Shown: piece after piece, positions 52,529-59,564 of the stretch
Numbering within the stretch: the stretch's first letter is position 1
Layout: each line of letters starts with the position of its first letter
Assembly (NCBI GenBank): GCA_003009795.1
Contig: PXPE01000001.1
Location: 446,739-510,738 of the forward strand
Reading direction: 5' to 3'
DNA length: 64,000 nt
Origin: Nanohaloarchaea archaeon SW_7_43_1
Lineage (GTDB): Archaea > Nanohalarchaeota > Nanosalinia > Nanosalinales > Nanosalinaceae
Translations under genes and position numbers: made by a program
Notes under the pieces: generated by a model
What the model saw: only the letters and a program-made list of their open reading frames with translations
The model's database searches: none
What the model was told of the DNA's origin: nothing

Positions 52529-52530
52529 TT

Positions 52531-53070
52531 TTAAAGAAGCATTCCAGGCGTCGTATAGTTTATAGGAAAACTGAGAAAGTCATCGTCATAGGTAGCAATT
52601 ACAGCATTCTCTTCATATCCAAAACCTGCGATTCTCTTATCTCGGTGATCGGCGTGGCCGACCTCCTTGAATCCTTCTGGAATATCCAAATTATGTAGAT
52701 CAACATAAGTTGAGTTGCCGTCAACTACGTCAAGTCTTCTGCGGATTTCTTTCTCCTCCAGGCTTCTTCCAAACTTTCCGGTTCTGAGGTCTTCAAATCT
52801 TTCAGGAATAGCTATTTTGTTAGGAAAGTTCTCAAGTAATTCTTCAATATCCTGAGGTCCTTCAAAATAGCTGTCTCCAAACATCCGGTTTTCTGTTTTT
52901 CTGCCCCGATTTTCTAAGTAATCAATTATAGCTGATTCATCCAGAAAAATCACCTGCGGTGTTCCCTCATAAGAAACTCTAAGTTCAGGGTTGTAGCCCT
53001 CTACTTCAGTCAGATTTTCAGCTAAAGAGTCTATTGAATGACTATGAGTATCGAAAAGATCGCTGGACAT
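52531..53070 (-). CDS. PIN-domain-like ribonuclease
   Basis: A 179-residue protein. VIFLDESAIIDYLENRG gives the first acidic site and DKRIAGFGYEENAVIATYDDDF the late acidic sites, in VapC/PIN order. The N-terminal 40 residues are an extension. No antitoxin-like gene is adjacent; it lies 29 bp downstream of sepF on the same strand and may be the last gene of the exosome operon. A housekeeping RNase rather than a toxin is possible. Confidence 0.6.
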   Translation of the reverse strand: MSSDLFDTHSHSIDSLAENLTEVEGYNPELRVSYEGTPQVIFLDESAIIDYLENRGRKTENRMFGDSYFEGPQDIEELLENFPNKIAIPERFEDLRTGKFGRSLEEKEIRRRLDVVDGNSTYVDLHNLDIPEGFKEVGHADHRDKRIAGFGYEENAVIATYDDDFLSFPINYTTPGMLL

Positions 53071-53099
53071 ATTGGATCAAAGATAAATTTGAATTTGTC

Positions 53100-53462
53100 T
53101 CATTGTTCTACTTTTTCACTGCTTCTTGCGATCTGTGCGTATTCAGGGCATGTAACGATCCATTCCTCGTCTACTCCGGCCATGTCGCCGTCAATTGACT
53201 TGACAGTTTTTTTTAGTCTCTTGACTGCTCTTTTTAGATCTGCCATGTCCTTGTTCTTTAGTGGTTGGATGTTCACCCACACGATGTGATTATTGCGCAG
53301 GTGTTCTTGAACATTCTCTACATCATTAAATTCCTGAAGGGTTTCTGCTCTGATGACCACTTTCTGGTCTGTTTCTGTCATTTCTGCGTCGAGTTCGACA
53401 AAGTCGTCGTCAATTATATTGTCTGTTTGGTCATTGCCTGAGTTAAGAAATCCTAGCGCCAT
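53100..53462 (-). CDS. sepF: Cell division protein SepF (archaeal type)
   Basis: A 120-residue protein with the SepF fold: KVVIRAETLQEFNDVENVQEHL, then IVWVNIQPLKNKDMADLKRAV and IDGDMAGVDEEWIVTCP. In archaea SepF anchors FtsZ to the membrane. The N-terminus is acidic rather than clearly amphipathic. It lies downstream of the exosome/prefoldin run, which is an unusual neighbourhood for a division gene. Confidence 0.88.
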   Translation of the reverse strand: MALGFLNSGNDQTDNIIDDDFVELDAEMTETDQKVVIRAETLQEFNDVENVQEHLRNNHIVWVNIQPLKNKDMADLKRAVKRLKKTVKSIDGDMAGVDEEWIVTCPEYAQIARSSEKVEQ

Positions 53463-53516
53463 ATTTTGATTACCTCTTAGTTAAAAATTGACGGCTGATA
53501 TTTTTATAGTTTGGCT

Positions 53517-53777
53517 TCAGTCGTTAAGATTTTCTACCTGTGATACAAGGTTCCATATCTCTGTTCTCGTGTGCTGTTTAATGTTAGGATCGTTGCTGAT
53601 TTGATCTAGCAGTGATCCTGCGGTGTTGACTCTAACCGATAGATCTTTGTCTTTTTCTTCAAGTTTGTCCGCAGCTTCTTTCAGCATCTCGGAGACATTG
53701 GAGGGAAGTGGTCCCTGATCTGCCATGTCTCTCATTTTATCCGCGAGGGCGGAAGCGTTTTTCAGCATGTTTTTCAC
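53517..53777 (-). CDS. UPF0147 family protein
   Basis: An 86-residue helical protein of the archaeal UPF0147 family, recognised by GPLPSNVSEMLKEAADKLE, DLSVRVNTAGSLLDQISNDPNI and HTRTEIWNLVSQVE. The family has no known function and usually lies next to prefoldin beta, as here. The start overlaps the pfdB stop region by four bases (53774-53777). Confidence 0.93.
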   Translation of the reverse strand: MKNMLKNASALADKMRDMADQGPLPSNVSEMLKEAADKLEEKDKDLSVRVNTAGSLLDQISNDPNIKQHTRTEIWNLVSQVENLND

Positions 53778-54103
53778 CCTTGTTGTTGCATCATTTGCTG
53801 CTGTGCTTCTTCAAGCTTACTTTGAAGCTGTTCTTCTTTCTTTGAGAGGCTTTTCTTCCTTACTTCTAGGTCCTCTACTCTTTCTTCAAGTTCGTCTCCA
53901 AGTTTTTCCCGGTCCTTTGCGACAAGAATGTTGCCGACCTGTCGGTATACCTCTCCTTCTTCTTTTTTCTCCAGTTCTTTGAGAGCTTTCTTTGATTCTT
54001 GGAGTTCTGACTCGGTTTCTTCTTTCTGCTGTACTATTTGTTGCATCTGCTGTTGGTTTTTCTGCATTTCCATCAGCATCTGTTGTGCGTCTTCGTTTTC
54101 CAT
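53774..54103 (-). CDS. pfdB: Prefoldin beta subunit
   Basis: About 109 residues, two coiled-coil arms around a short hairpin with GEVYRQVGNILVAKDRE, the beta-type. ATG at 54103 is preferred because AGGTGAT lies 4-9 nt upstream; the frame opens five codons earlier at 54118. Forms a hexamer with the alpha subunit at 23520-23942. In archaea it regularly follows pcc1, as here. Confidence 0.95.
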   Translation of the reverse strand: MENEDAQQMLMEMQKNQQQMQQIVQQKEETESELQESKKALKELEKKEEGEVYRQVGNILVAKDREKLGDELEERVEDLEVRKKSLSKKEEQLQSKLEEAQQQMMQQQG

Positions 54104-54107
54104 AGTA

Positions 54108-54326
54108 TCACCTTTCAAGTATTTTTTTCGATAACGTGGCTAATCTAAAAACTGTATCTGTGCATCCTCTCAACTGTCCCACTGTTTCGGTCTCTGTATT
54201 AACCTTAACTGATTCTCTGTTCTGTGTCGATCTGTGTTTTATTGGTTCGTTTGTCTCAAGGCTTTGATCAAGGACCTGTTTCAAACTTTCCGGTTGTTCT
54301 GTCTCTATCTTTACTTCTGACTTCAT
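54108..54326 (-). CDS. pcc1: KEOPS complex subunit Pcc1
   Basis: A 72-residue protein of the Pcc1 family: an N-terminal ETEQPESLKQVLDQSLE, a middle strand VKVNTETETVGQLRGCTDTVFRLATL. The LRGCTDT region corresponds to the LRxxxNS of the family. KEOPS makes the t6A base at position 37 of ANN-decoding tRNAs, including tRNA-Ile(UAU) here. It overlaps rpoP by one base. Identification uses both the pattern and the conserved gene order. Confidence 0.85.
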   Translation of the reverse strand: MKSEVKIETEQPESLKQVLDQSLETNEPIKHRSTQNRESVKVNTETETVGQLRGCTDTVFRLATLSKKILER

Positions 54327-54535
54327 TACACTGCTTTGACAGTTTTGTCTTGTTCAGGTCTTTCTTTCAGCAGTACTCTGTGTGAGCATGACGGGCAGAT
54401 GATCTTATCCTCCACAGGGTTGATCTCTACTTCTTCCTCACAGCTTACACAGACATAACCCATTTTCATGTCCTTGTTGTTCTCCTCAGGTTCCTCAATT
54501 GATTCTATTTTATCTTCCTCTTTTTCGTCTGCCAT
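54326..54535 (-). CDS. rpoP: RNA polymerase subunit Rpo12/RpoP
   Basis: A 69-residue subunit with a zinc ribbon, YVCVSCEEEVEIN and IICPSCSHRVLLKERP, the KER/P end of Rpb12. The N-terminal 22 residues are a very acidic extension not needed for the fold. It sits in the conserved order eL43, rpoP, pcc1. Confidence 0.94.
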   Translation of the reverse strand: MADEKEEDKIESIEEPEENNKDMKMGYVCVSCEEEVEINPVEDKIICPSCSHRVLLKERPEQDKTVKAV

Positions 54536-54587
54536 TTATTGAAACACCTCAGTTTTTCTGGTAATCCGAAAATTTTCGATTTTCATG

Positions 54588-54872
54588 TTACTCATCACCT
54601 TCAACTATTTCCTGTGCTTCTTCCAGTTCTTCTGTTCCAACTTGAAGCGCTTTGTCGAGCATTTCCTCTGCTCCGGTATCCGCCCTGTAGGCACCACCTG
54701 CAGTTTTCTTTCCGCATTCTGTGCATTTCCAGATGCCTGCTGCTTCTCTTTCAAGTTCTCCTTTGCATTCTCCGCAGACTGAGTTTCTTTCTTCTGCTTC
54801 GTCTACGTTTCTTCTGGTCTTGCTTCCGTATCTTGCTCCAAATCTTTTAGACGAGCTGTTTTGACGTGGCAT
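54588..54872 (-). CDS. rpl37ae: Ribosomal protein eL43 (L37Ae)
   Basis: A 94-residue protein with a basic N-terminus SSKRFGARYGSKTRRNV and a zinc ribbon, CGECKGELE and IWKCTECGKKTAGGAY, the eL43 signature. The C-terminal 25 residues are acidic. It follows rrp42 in the standard exosome operon. Confidence 0.95.
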   Translation of the reverse strand: MPRQNSSSKRFGARYGSKTRRNVDEAEERNSVCGECKGELEREAAGIWKCTECGKKTAGGAYRADTGAEEMLDKALQVGTEELEEAQEIVEGDE

Positions 54873-54917
54873 TTTATTTGTTCACCTTTATGGAAAGTAA
54901 ACAGGGAGAAAAACTTT

Positions 54918-55709
54918 TTATTCTCCTGTCGCAGTTTCCAGTTGCTTTCGTAGTTTCTCGGTTTTGTTCTCTGCTTCGTCTACGATGTCCATGATCTCCT
55001 GCTGTGTGAATGGATGGGTTTCTCCCTTCTGCATTGCGACAATGTTTCCGTGTTCGTTAATTGAGACTGTTAGTCTTGATCCCTGTGCATCTTCCTCCGT
55101 TCCTGTTGTGTCCCAGACTATTTCGCCGTTTATCTTGTGAGCTGTGACTGTTACTGGTTCTTCTTGGAGCGGAATTTCTCTTTCCCGATTGTCTCTTTTG
55201 AGAGTGTCTGTCTCTTCATCATATTTTGGAAGTGTACCTGTCATAAGTGCAGTCATTGCTGCTAGCGAACATGCATCAATTAGGCTTCCATCATCGTTCA
55301 GGATGTGTGCGTCGATGAATACTGTCATTACTTTCTCTCCTGATTTGATACATAGCTCTTCAAGGTCAACTGCTTCTGCTTCCCTGATTCCTCTGTCAAC
55401 GACTCTTGCGAGTTCTACTCCATCTTCCTGTGGTGGTCCTGACTCGTATTCTTTGTGAGCCATTGGAGCAAGTTCTGCGTTCGTCACAATCGTACCGGAG
55501 TCCGGTCTGTCAGAATATGGTTCTTCCAGACTGACTGAAAGACCTATTACGACCTGTGTATTTCCGATTGTGACTTTTGCGCTTCCTGCTGCTGTCTCAC
55601 TGATGAAGTCCGGGATGATTTCTATTTCTCTGTATTCATCAAGTTCTCTTCCATCAAGTCTTTCTCCATTTTTGACCATCTTCTGAATCTTCTTTTGATT
55701 AAGTTTCAT
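54918..55709 (-). CDS. rrp42: Exosome subunit Rrp42
   Basis: A 263-residue RNase PH-fold protein that pairs with Rrp41 in the hexameric exosome ring but lacks the catalytic residues. Recognised by NGERLDGRELDEYREIEII, GSAKVTIGNTQVVIG, ELCIKSGEKVMTVFIDAHILNDDGSLID. It ends in an acidic helix. It lies 13 bp after rrp41. Confidence 0.96.
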   Translation of the reverse strand: MKLNQKKIQKMVKNGERLDGRELDEYREIEIIPDFISETAAGSAKVTIGNTQVVIGLSVSLEEPYSDRPDSGTIVTNAELAPMAHKEYESGPPQEDGVELARVVDRGIREAEAVDLEELCIKSGEKVMTVFIDAHILNDDGSLIDACSLAAMTALMTGTLPKYDEETDTLKRDNREREIPLQEEPVTVTAHKINGEIVWDTTGTEEDAQGSRLTVSINEHGNIVAMQKGETHPFTQQEIMDIVDEAENKTEKLRKQLETATGE

Positions 55710-55722
55710 TTTCTGTTCACCT

Positions 55723-56457
55723 CTATTCGTAATCCTCTCGGATTGCTTCGTATCTTTTTAGAATGGTTTTTCTCTGCTGTTCATGTAGCTGTTTGCAGCC
55801 GTCTTTCGCAAGCGAGAGACATTCGTTAAGCAGTTCCTTGCCGATATCTCCGTCCATCTGGAGAAGTGTAATCTCTTCGCCTCCATTGATCAGTGCGATC
55901 GGAATGTCTGCGTTTCCTTTCTTGTCCTCTAACCCATTGACATCGAGAACCGCTGTGTCTTCAACTACTCCTGCTGCTGTGGATGATACAAGTCCCTTCA
56001 TCGGTATTCCTGCATCAGCGAGTGCGAGTGCTGCTGCGTTAATTCCTGTTACCCTTGTTCCTCCGTCGGATTCGATTACCTCCATTGAGATATCGATCCC
56101 TGCTTTGGGAAAGTTCTCAAGCTCGATCGCTGGTTCAAGTGCTTTTTTTGCCACCAAACCGATTTCCTTAGCTCTCCGGTTTGGTCCGGGATTCATCCTG
56201 TCGTCAACTGAGAACGGAGCCATGTTGTATCGCATCTTGATCACGGCTCTATCTGATTCTTGAAGGTGCTTTGGGTGGAGCTCCTGAGGACCAAATACTG
56301 AGGCAACCACTCTTGTGTTACCTGTCTCGACAAGTGCTGATCCGTCTGCTTCGTCAAGTACTCCTAATTCCATGCTGGTAGTTCTCAGGTCGTCTTTTTC
56401 TCTTCCATCGACTCTTTTCCCGTCTTCATCGAAAAACTGTATTTCTTCTTCACTCAT
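55723..56457 (-). CDS. rrp41: Exosome catalytic subunit Rrp41
   Basis: A 244-residue phosphorolytic 3'-5' RNase. RVDGREKDDLRTTSMELGVL, GSALVETGNTRVVASVFGP and VIESDGGTRVTGINAAALALADAGIPM are diagnostic of Rrp41; the DxD-type acid pair lies in the latter part. Its ATG overlaps the rrp4 stop as ATGA. Confidence 0.97.
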   Translation of the reverse strand: MSEEEIQFFDEDGKRVDGREKDDLRTTSMELGVLDEADGSALVETGNTRVVASVFGPQELHPKHLQESDRAVIKMRYNMAPFSVDDRMNPGPNRRAKEIGLVAKKALEPAIELENFPKAGIDISMEVIESDGGTRVTGINAAALALADAGIPMKGLVSSTAAGVVEDTAVLDVNGLEDKKGNADIPIALINGGEEITLLQMDGDIGKELLNECLSLAKDGCKQLHEQQRKTILKRYEAIREDYE

Positions 56458-57146
56458 TCTGTTTCACCTTCTAGCTGTTCCTCAAGCCAATCGCTGATTT
56501 TGTCCGTTAATCCTTCTACATGTGCTTCTTCCTCAATTTTCCTGATTGTCTTTGCTGCCAGATTTTCCTTCTCTCCCTGGATCCAGACAAGTCCATTCTG
56601 CCCTACGATTATCTTGCATCCGGTTTTTTCTTTAATCTGTTTTATCATGGTTCCATTACTTCCAATTACTCTTGGAACTTTTGAGTTATAGATCTCGATT
56701 ATTCTTCCACCTCTCAGTTTTCTACATCTTTTGTCTTCCATTGAGAGATTGACATCGTATCCTGCTGTTACACTGGAGATCTCTACAACAATCGCATCGC
56801 CAACATCAAAGTAATCGGTTAGATCGTCTTCGTCCAAATCAATATACTCGTCTACCGCGACATCGATCCGCAGCATGCCATCGTAAGCCGAGTTGAGGTC
56901 TGCTCTCCAGTTGTTGTATCCTACGCTGGAGATCTCTGCGATGATGATGTCTCCTTCTTCCGGCATATATCTTCCCGACATAGGGACAACTCTCACAGAG
57001 TTCTGACCGTATTCTACAGCTCCTATGTATTTTGAAATGATTTTATCGTCTTCTTCGTAGACACCGGAGTTCGGATAAAGTTCATCACCACTGTAGATGG
57101 CATCTCCTGGTGTCACTAGTTCTTTCTCTTCTTTTACACGTGACAT
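56454..57146 (-). CDS. rrp4: Exosome RNA-binding subunit Rrp4
   Basis: A 230-residue cap subunit with an N-terminal domain (VTPGDAIYSGDELYPNSGVY), S1 domain (about 60-130, EEGDIIIAEISSVGYNNW) and KH domain (PRVIGSNGTMIKQIKEKTGC). Rrp4 binds RNA and feeds it to the Rrp41/42 ring. Acidic C-terminus. It overlaps rrp41 by four bases. Confidence 0.97.
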   Translation of the reverse strand: MSRVKEEKELVTPGDAIYSGDELYPNSGVYEEDDKIISKYIGAVEYGQNSVRVVPMSGRYMPEEGDIIIAEISSVGYNNWRADLNSAYDGMLRIDVAVDEYIDLDEDDLTDYFDVGDAIVVEISSVTAGYDVNLSMEDKRCRKLRGGRIIEIYNSKVPRVIGSNGTMIKQIKEKTGCKIIVGQNGLVWIQGEKENLAAKTIRKIEEEAHVEGLTDKISDWLEEQLEGETE

Positions 57147-57325
57147 TTTAGATTTTACACCTATCTATTCAGTTTGAATCTATTCTTCTTCACAGAAAAA
57201 TCTGCTCTTATACAACACAATAGTGTGGAAAAGCTTAAATACGAAATTGTATTCGCTGTCGTACTTTTCATTACTTGACTGGGAAAAATTCCAGTCTGAT
57301 ACTACTAGAGATAATGTCTAGATTC

Positions 57326-58012
57326 CTAGACTTCCTTCATCTCTGTCTTCCCCGAAGTCATATCCTGCAGTTCATCGATTAACTCGGAAAGAACTCCTGC
57401 TGGAAGTGTAACCCTTGCTGTAAAGTATTCGTTACCCCACTGCTCCTCCTCAATTTCTGCGGCTTGCTGAAGCTTGTCGTATGCTTTTCCGGCCTGGTCG
57501 TTTGGAATCCTGATGGCGACGGTTTTCTTATCCAGCGATACAGGGATGATTGGTCTCAATTCGTCGATTGCGTCTTCAAACTCTTCCTCAAGATCAGAGT
57601 CCCAGTTGATGTTGAAACCGGTTTCTTCCAGACCGTTTTCAACTCTATCAGGTGGGTGTGGATTACCTGTTTTCGGATTTTGGACTCTGCGCGAGATCAT
57701 GCTGATCAGTTGTTTCCATTTCTCCTCTCTCATTTCAGCTTTCTGTTCAGTGGTCAACTGCATATCTCCTTTCTCAAATATTTCTTCCGCAGCCTCCATG
57801 ATCTGTTTGGTTCCAAATTCTTTGTCTATTTCCTCTGTTGAAGCTCTTTCTCCTTCCCCTGCATCAGTGAATATTTCCTGTACGAAAAGCATTCGCTGGA
57901 TTTCATGCTCTTTGCCTTCCAGTTTAGATTCCTTCGCTAAATCTGGTTCAACAAGAATTTCGAACTGTTTGTTTCCGCGGTACTGTAACTTGATCGCATC
58001 AGAGGTTTCCAT
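57326..58012 (-). CDS. sdo1: Ribosome maturation factor SBDS
   Basis: A 228-residue SBDS protein. The family core is visible as LQYRGNKQFEILVEPDLA, GERASTEEIDKEFGT, HPPDRVENGLEETGFNI and the C-terminal RPIIPVSLDKKTVAIRIP. It works with aIF6/EF-2-like factors in 50S maturation. It lies upstream of rrp4 by 180 bp, where a hairpin at about 57277-57297 (GACTGG...CCAGTC) is seen in its 3' region. Confidence 0.96.
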   Translation of the reverse strand: METSDAIKLQYRGNKQFEILVEPDLAKESKLEGKEHEIQRMLFVQEIFTDAGEGERASTEEIDKEFGTKQIMEAAEEIFEKGDMQLTTEQKAEMREEKWKQLISMISRRVQNPKTGNPHPPDRVENGLEETGFNINWDSDLEEEFEDAIDELRPIIPVSLDKKTVAIRIPNDQAGKAYDKLQQAAEIEEEQWGNEYFTARVTLPAGVLSELIDELQDMTSGKTEMKEV

Positions 58013-58102
58013 GTTTAGTGCTTTACTTGAAAGAAGTTAAACGGTTTTCGACTGTAATGCTGGAATCAAAAAGAACAAAAATGATAATATGATTAGAGGA
58101 TT

Positions 58103-58810
58103 CTACTCGAGTCCTCTTTCCTCAAGTTCTTCGGGTTCTACTCTGTGGTACTTGTCTTCCTCTCCCACGATTGCTAGTTCAATGTTTTCGACTCCGATAT
58201 CTTCTTCTCCTTCTCTAAGGGAATCTACTGCTAGCTCTACTGCGTCTTCCTCAGAAATATCCTCTGACCATTCTTCCTCTAAGTGTTCTTGGGTCTCCGG
58301 CCCTCCCTTTCCGATTGCGACTGCGTTCCACTGGTTGAGCGTGCCGGATGGATCGGTCTGGTAAACCTTCGGGTGTCCATCTTTAATTCCCCCAGTAATC
58401 GTTGAGACTCCGTAAGGTCTCACTCCTCCATACTGTGTGAACTGCTGGCATCTATCCGCAATAAATTTTGCGAGAACCGGTGGAGGAATTTCCTCATCGT
58501 ATGTCATGAGGTATGTCTGTGCCTCGTTCCTTGTTTCATCAACCAATGTTCTTCCATCAGCTACAAGCCCTGAGTTAACTATTCCAAGATGGTCTTCCAC
58601 CTTGAATACTTTTTCCGGATTTCTGACTTTTAGCTGGTTGTTTGATCTTGTTGCTGCCAGGACTACACCGTTCTCGTATGTCAGTCCCAGTGCTGTTGCT
58701 CCTTTTTTGACCGCTTCCTTCGCATATTCTACCTGGAAAAGCCTTCCATCTGGTGAGAAAATCGTGATTCCGCGGTCATACTGTGCCTGCTTTTGGTTAG
58801 TCATCTGCAT
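58103..58810 (-). CDS. psmA: Proteasome alpha subunit
   Basis: A 235-residue alpha-type subunit. YDRGITIFSPDGRLFQVEYA is the family signature at the N-terminus that forms the gate; KKGATALGL and GVRPYGVSTITGG follow. First ATG (58808-58810) has AGGTGA about 10 nt upstream on this strand. It heads the exosome superoperon and pairs with psmB at 49558. Confidence 0.97.
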   Translation of the reverse strand: MQMTNQKQAQYDRGITIFSPDGRLFQVEYAKEAVKKGATALGLTYENGVVLAATRSNNQLKVRNPEKVFKVEDHLGIVNSGLVADGRTLVDETRNEAQTYLMTYDEEIPPPVLAKFIADRCQQFTQYGGVRPYGVSTITGGIKDGHPKVYQTDPSGTLNQWNAVAIGKGGPETQEHLEEEWSEDISEEDAVELAVDSLREGEEDIGVENIELAIVGEEDKYHRVEPEELEERGLE

Positions 58811-58965
58811 TATTTAGAATTCACCTTTAGTACCTATATTGAAATTAAGGTTTGGAAGATTTATTAACCTGTTCCGGAAAAATCCTCGTTAACAGTATTG
58901 ATGCTTACAGGAATTGGAAAGCCTTTTTTAGATTACCAGGACAGTTGATGTTACAGGGAATGAGA

Positions 58966-58979
58966 ACCGGCTAACCGGT
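58966..58979. repeat. Small inverted repeat upstream of tRNA-Ile
   Basis: ACCGG-CTAA-CCGGT forms a 5-bp stem with a 4-nt loop, ending 14 bp before the first base of the tRNA. Confidence 0.45.
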
Positions 58980-58993
58980 CGACCCTACTGACA

Positions 58994-59122
58994 GCTCCAC
59001 TAGCTCAGTGGTTAGAGCACCGTCCTTATACGGATCTTGTATCGAAATAATTGCTGAGATAAGCCGATGCACTGGCCTCCTAAGCGAGGCGGCGGTCCCG
59101 GGTTCGAGTCCCGGGTGGAGCA
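58994..59122 (+). tRNA. tRNA-Ile(TAT) with 56-nt intron
   Basis: The acceptor GCTCCAC (58994-59000) pairs with GTGGAGC (59115-59121), discriminator A59122. The D arm is GCTC/GAGC and the T arm is CCGGG/CCCGG around TTCGAGT. The anticodon stem CCGTC (59020-59024) pairs with GGCGG (59088-59092). The intron 59031-59086 fits a canonical bulge-helix-bulge: CTTA (59025-59028) pairs with TAAG (59081-59084), then GGA/TCC. Splicing gives loop CTTATAA and anticodon TAT. The acceptor and loop resemble eukaryotic tRNA-Ile(UAU). Most archaea read AUA with an agmatidine-modified CAU tRNA instead. Confidence 0.9.
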
Positions 59123-59131
59123 ATTATTCCT

Positions 59132-59482
59132 ATGGAACAAATCAAGAAACAAGAGCTGAGGAACGAAGTGGAAAAAGCTAAGGATTTCCATGGAAGAAAT
59201 TTCTCACAGCTGACCGGTAATTTTTACATCATGAGAGCAGCCATTAGATACTACTCGGTAAAACAGGGACGTTCCGTGACCTCTGCCAGGATTTCTGAAG
59301 ACTTTCCTTTAACAGCTCCGGTAGCAGGTGCATGTCTGACAGTTCTTGAGGCTCTGGAAATCGTTGAGAAACGAAATGAGTCCAGCTCCAAAAACAGATA
59401 TCTTCCAGGAGATATCAACATGGAGAAAATGAAAGAGCTTGAAAAAATTCTCAAAGATAACTATGAAATAGAGAGCTTTTGA
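59132..59482 (+). CDS. Winged-helix-like protein (116 aa)
   Basis: A 116-residue protein. The central RISEDFPLTAPVAGACLTVLEALEIVEKR region has the helix-turn-helix then wing pattern of archaeal regulators. It starts 9 bp after tRNA-Ile on the same strand, so it may be co-transcribed or have an internal promoter. It could regulate the redox island downstream, but only position suggests this. Confidence 0.7.
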   Translation: MEQIKKQELRNEVEKAKDFHGRNFSQLTGNFYIMRAAIRYYSVKQGRSVTSARISEDFPLTAPVAGACLTVLEALEIVEKRNESSSKNRYLPGDINMEKMKELEKILKDNYEIESF

Positions 59483-59535
59483 CCCCGGAATCTTCAGTGA
59501 GCAAAGACCGGACAACTCTGCATCTAGGAAACTGA

Positions 59536-59543
59536 CTTTAAAC
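59536..59543 (+). promoter_or_regulatory. TATA box of flavin disulfide reductase gene
   Basis: CTTTAAAC lies 22-29 bp before ATG 59565, the leaderless spacing. Confidence 0.55.
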
Positions 59544-59564
59544 AGAGAAATCATTTTTTCATAC

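Noticed and set aside
57277-57297. Hairpin GACTGG...CCAGTC after SBDS as a terminator
   Set aside because: Archaea terminate mainly at U-rich tracts with FttA; there is no following T-run on the minus strand, so I do not call it a terminator.
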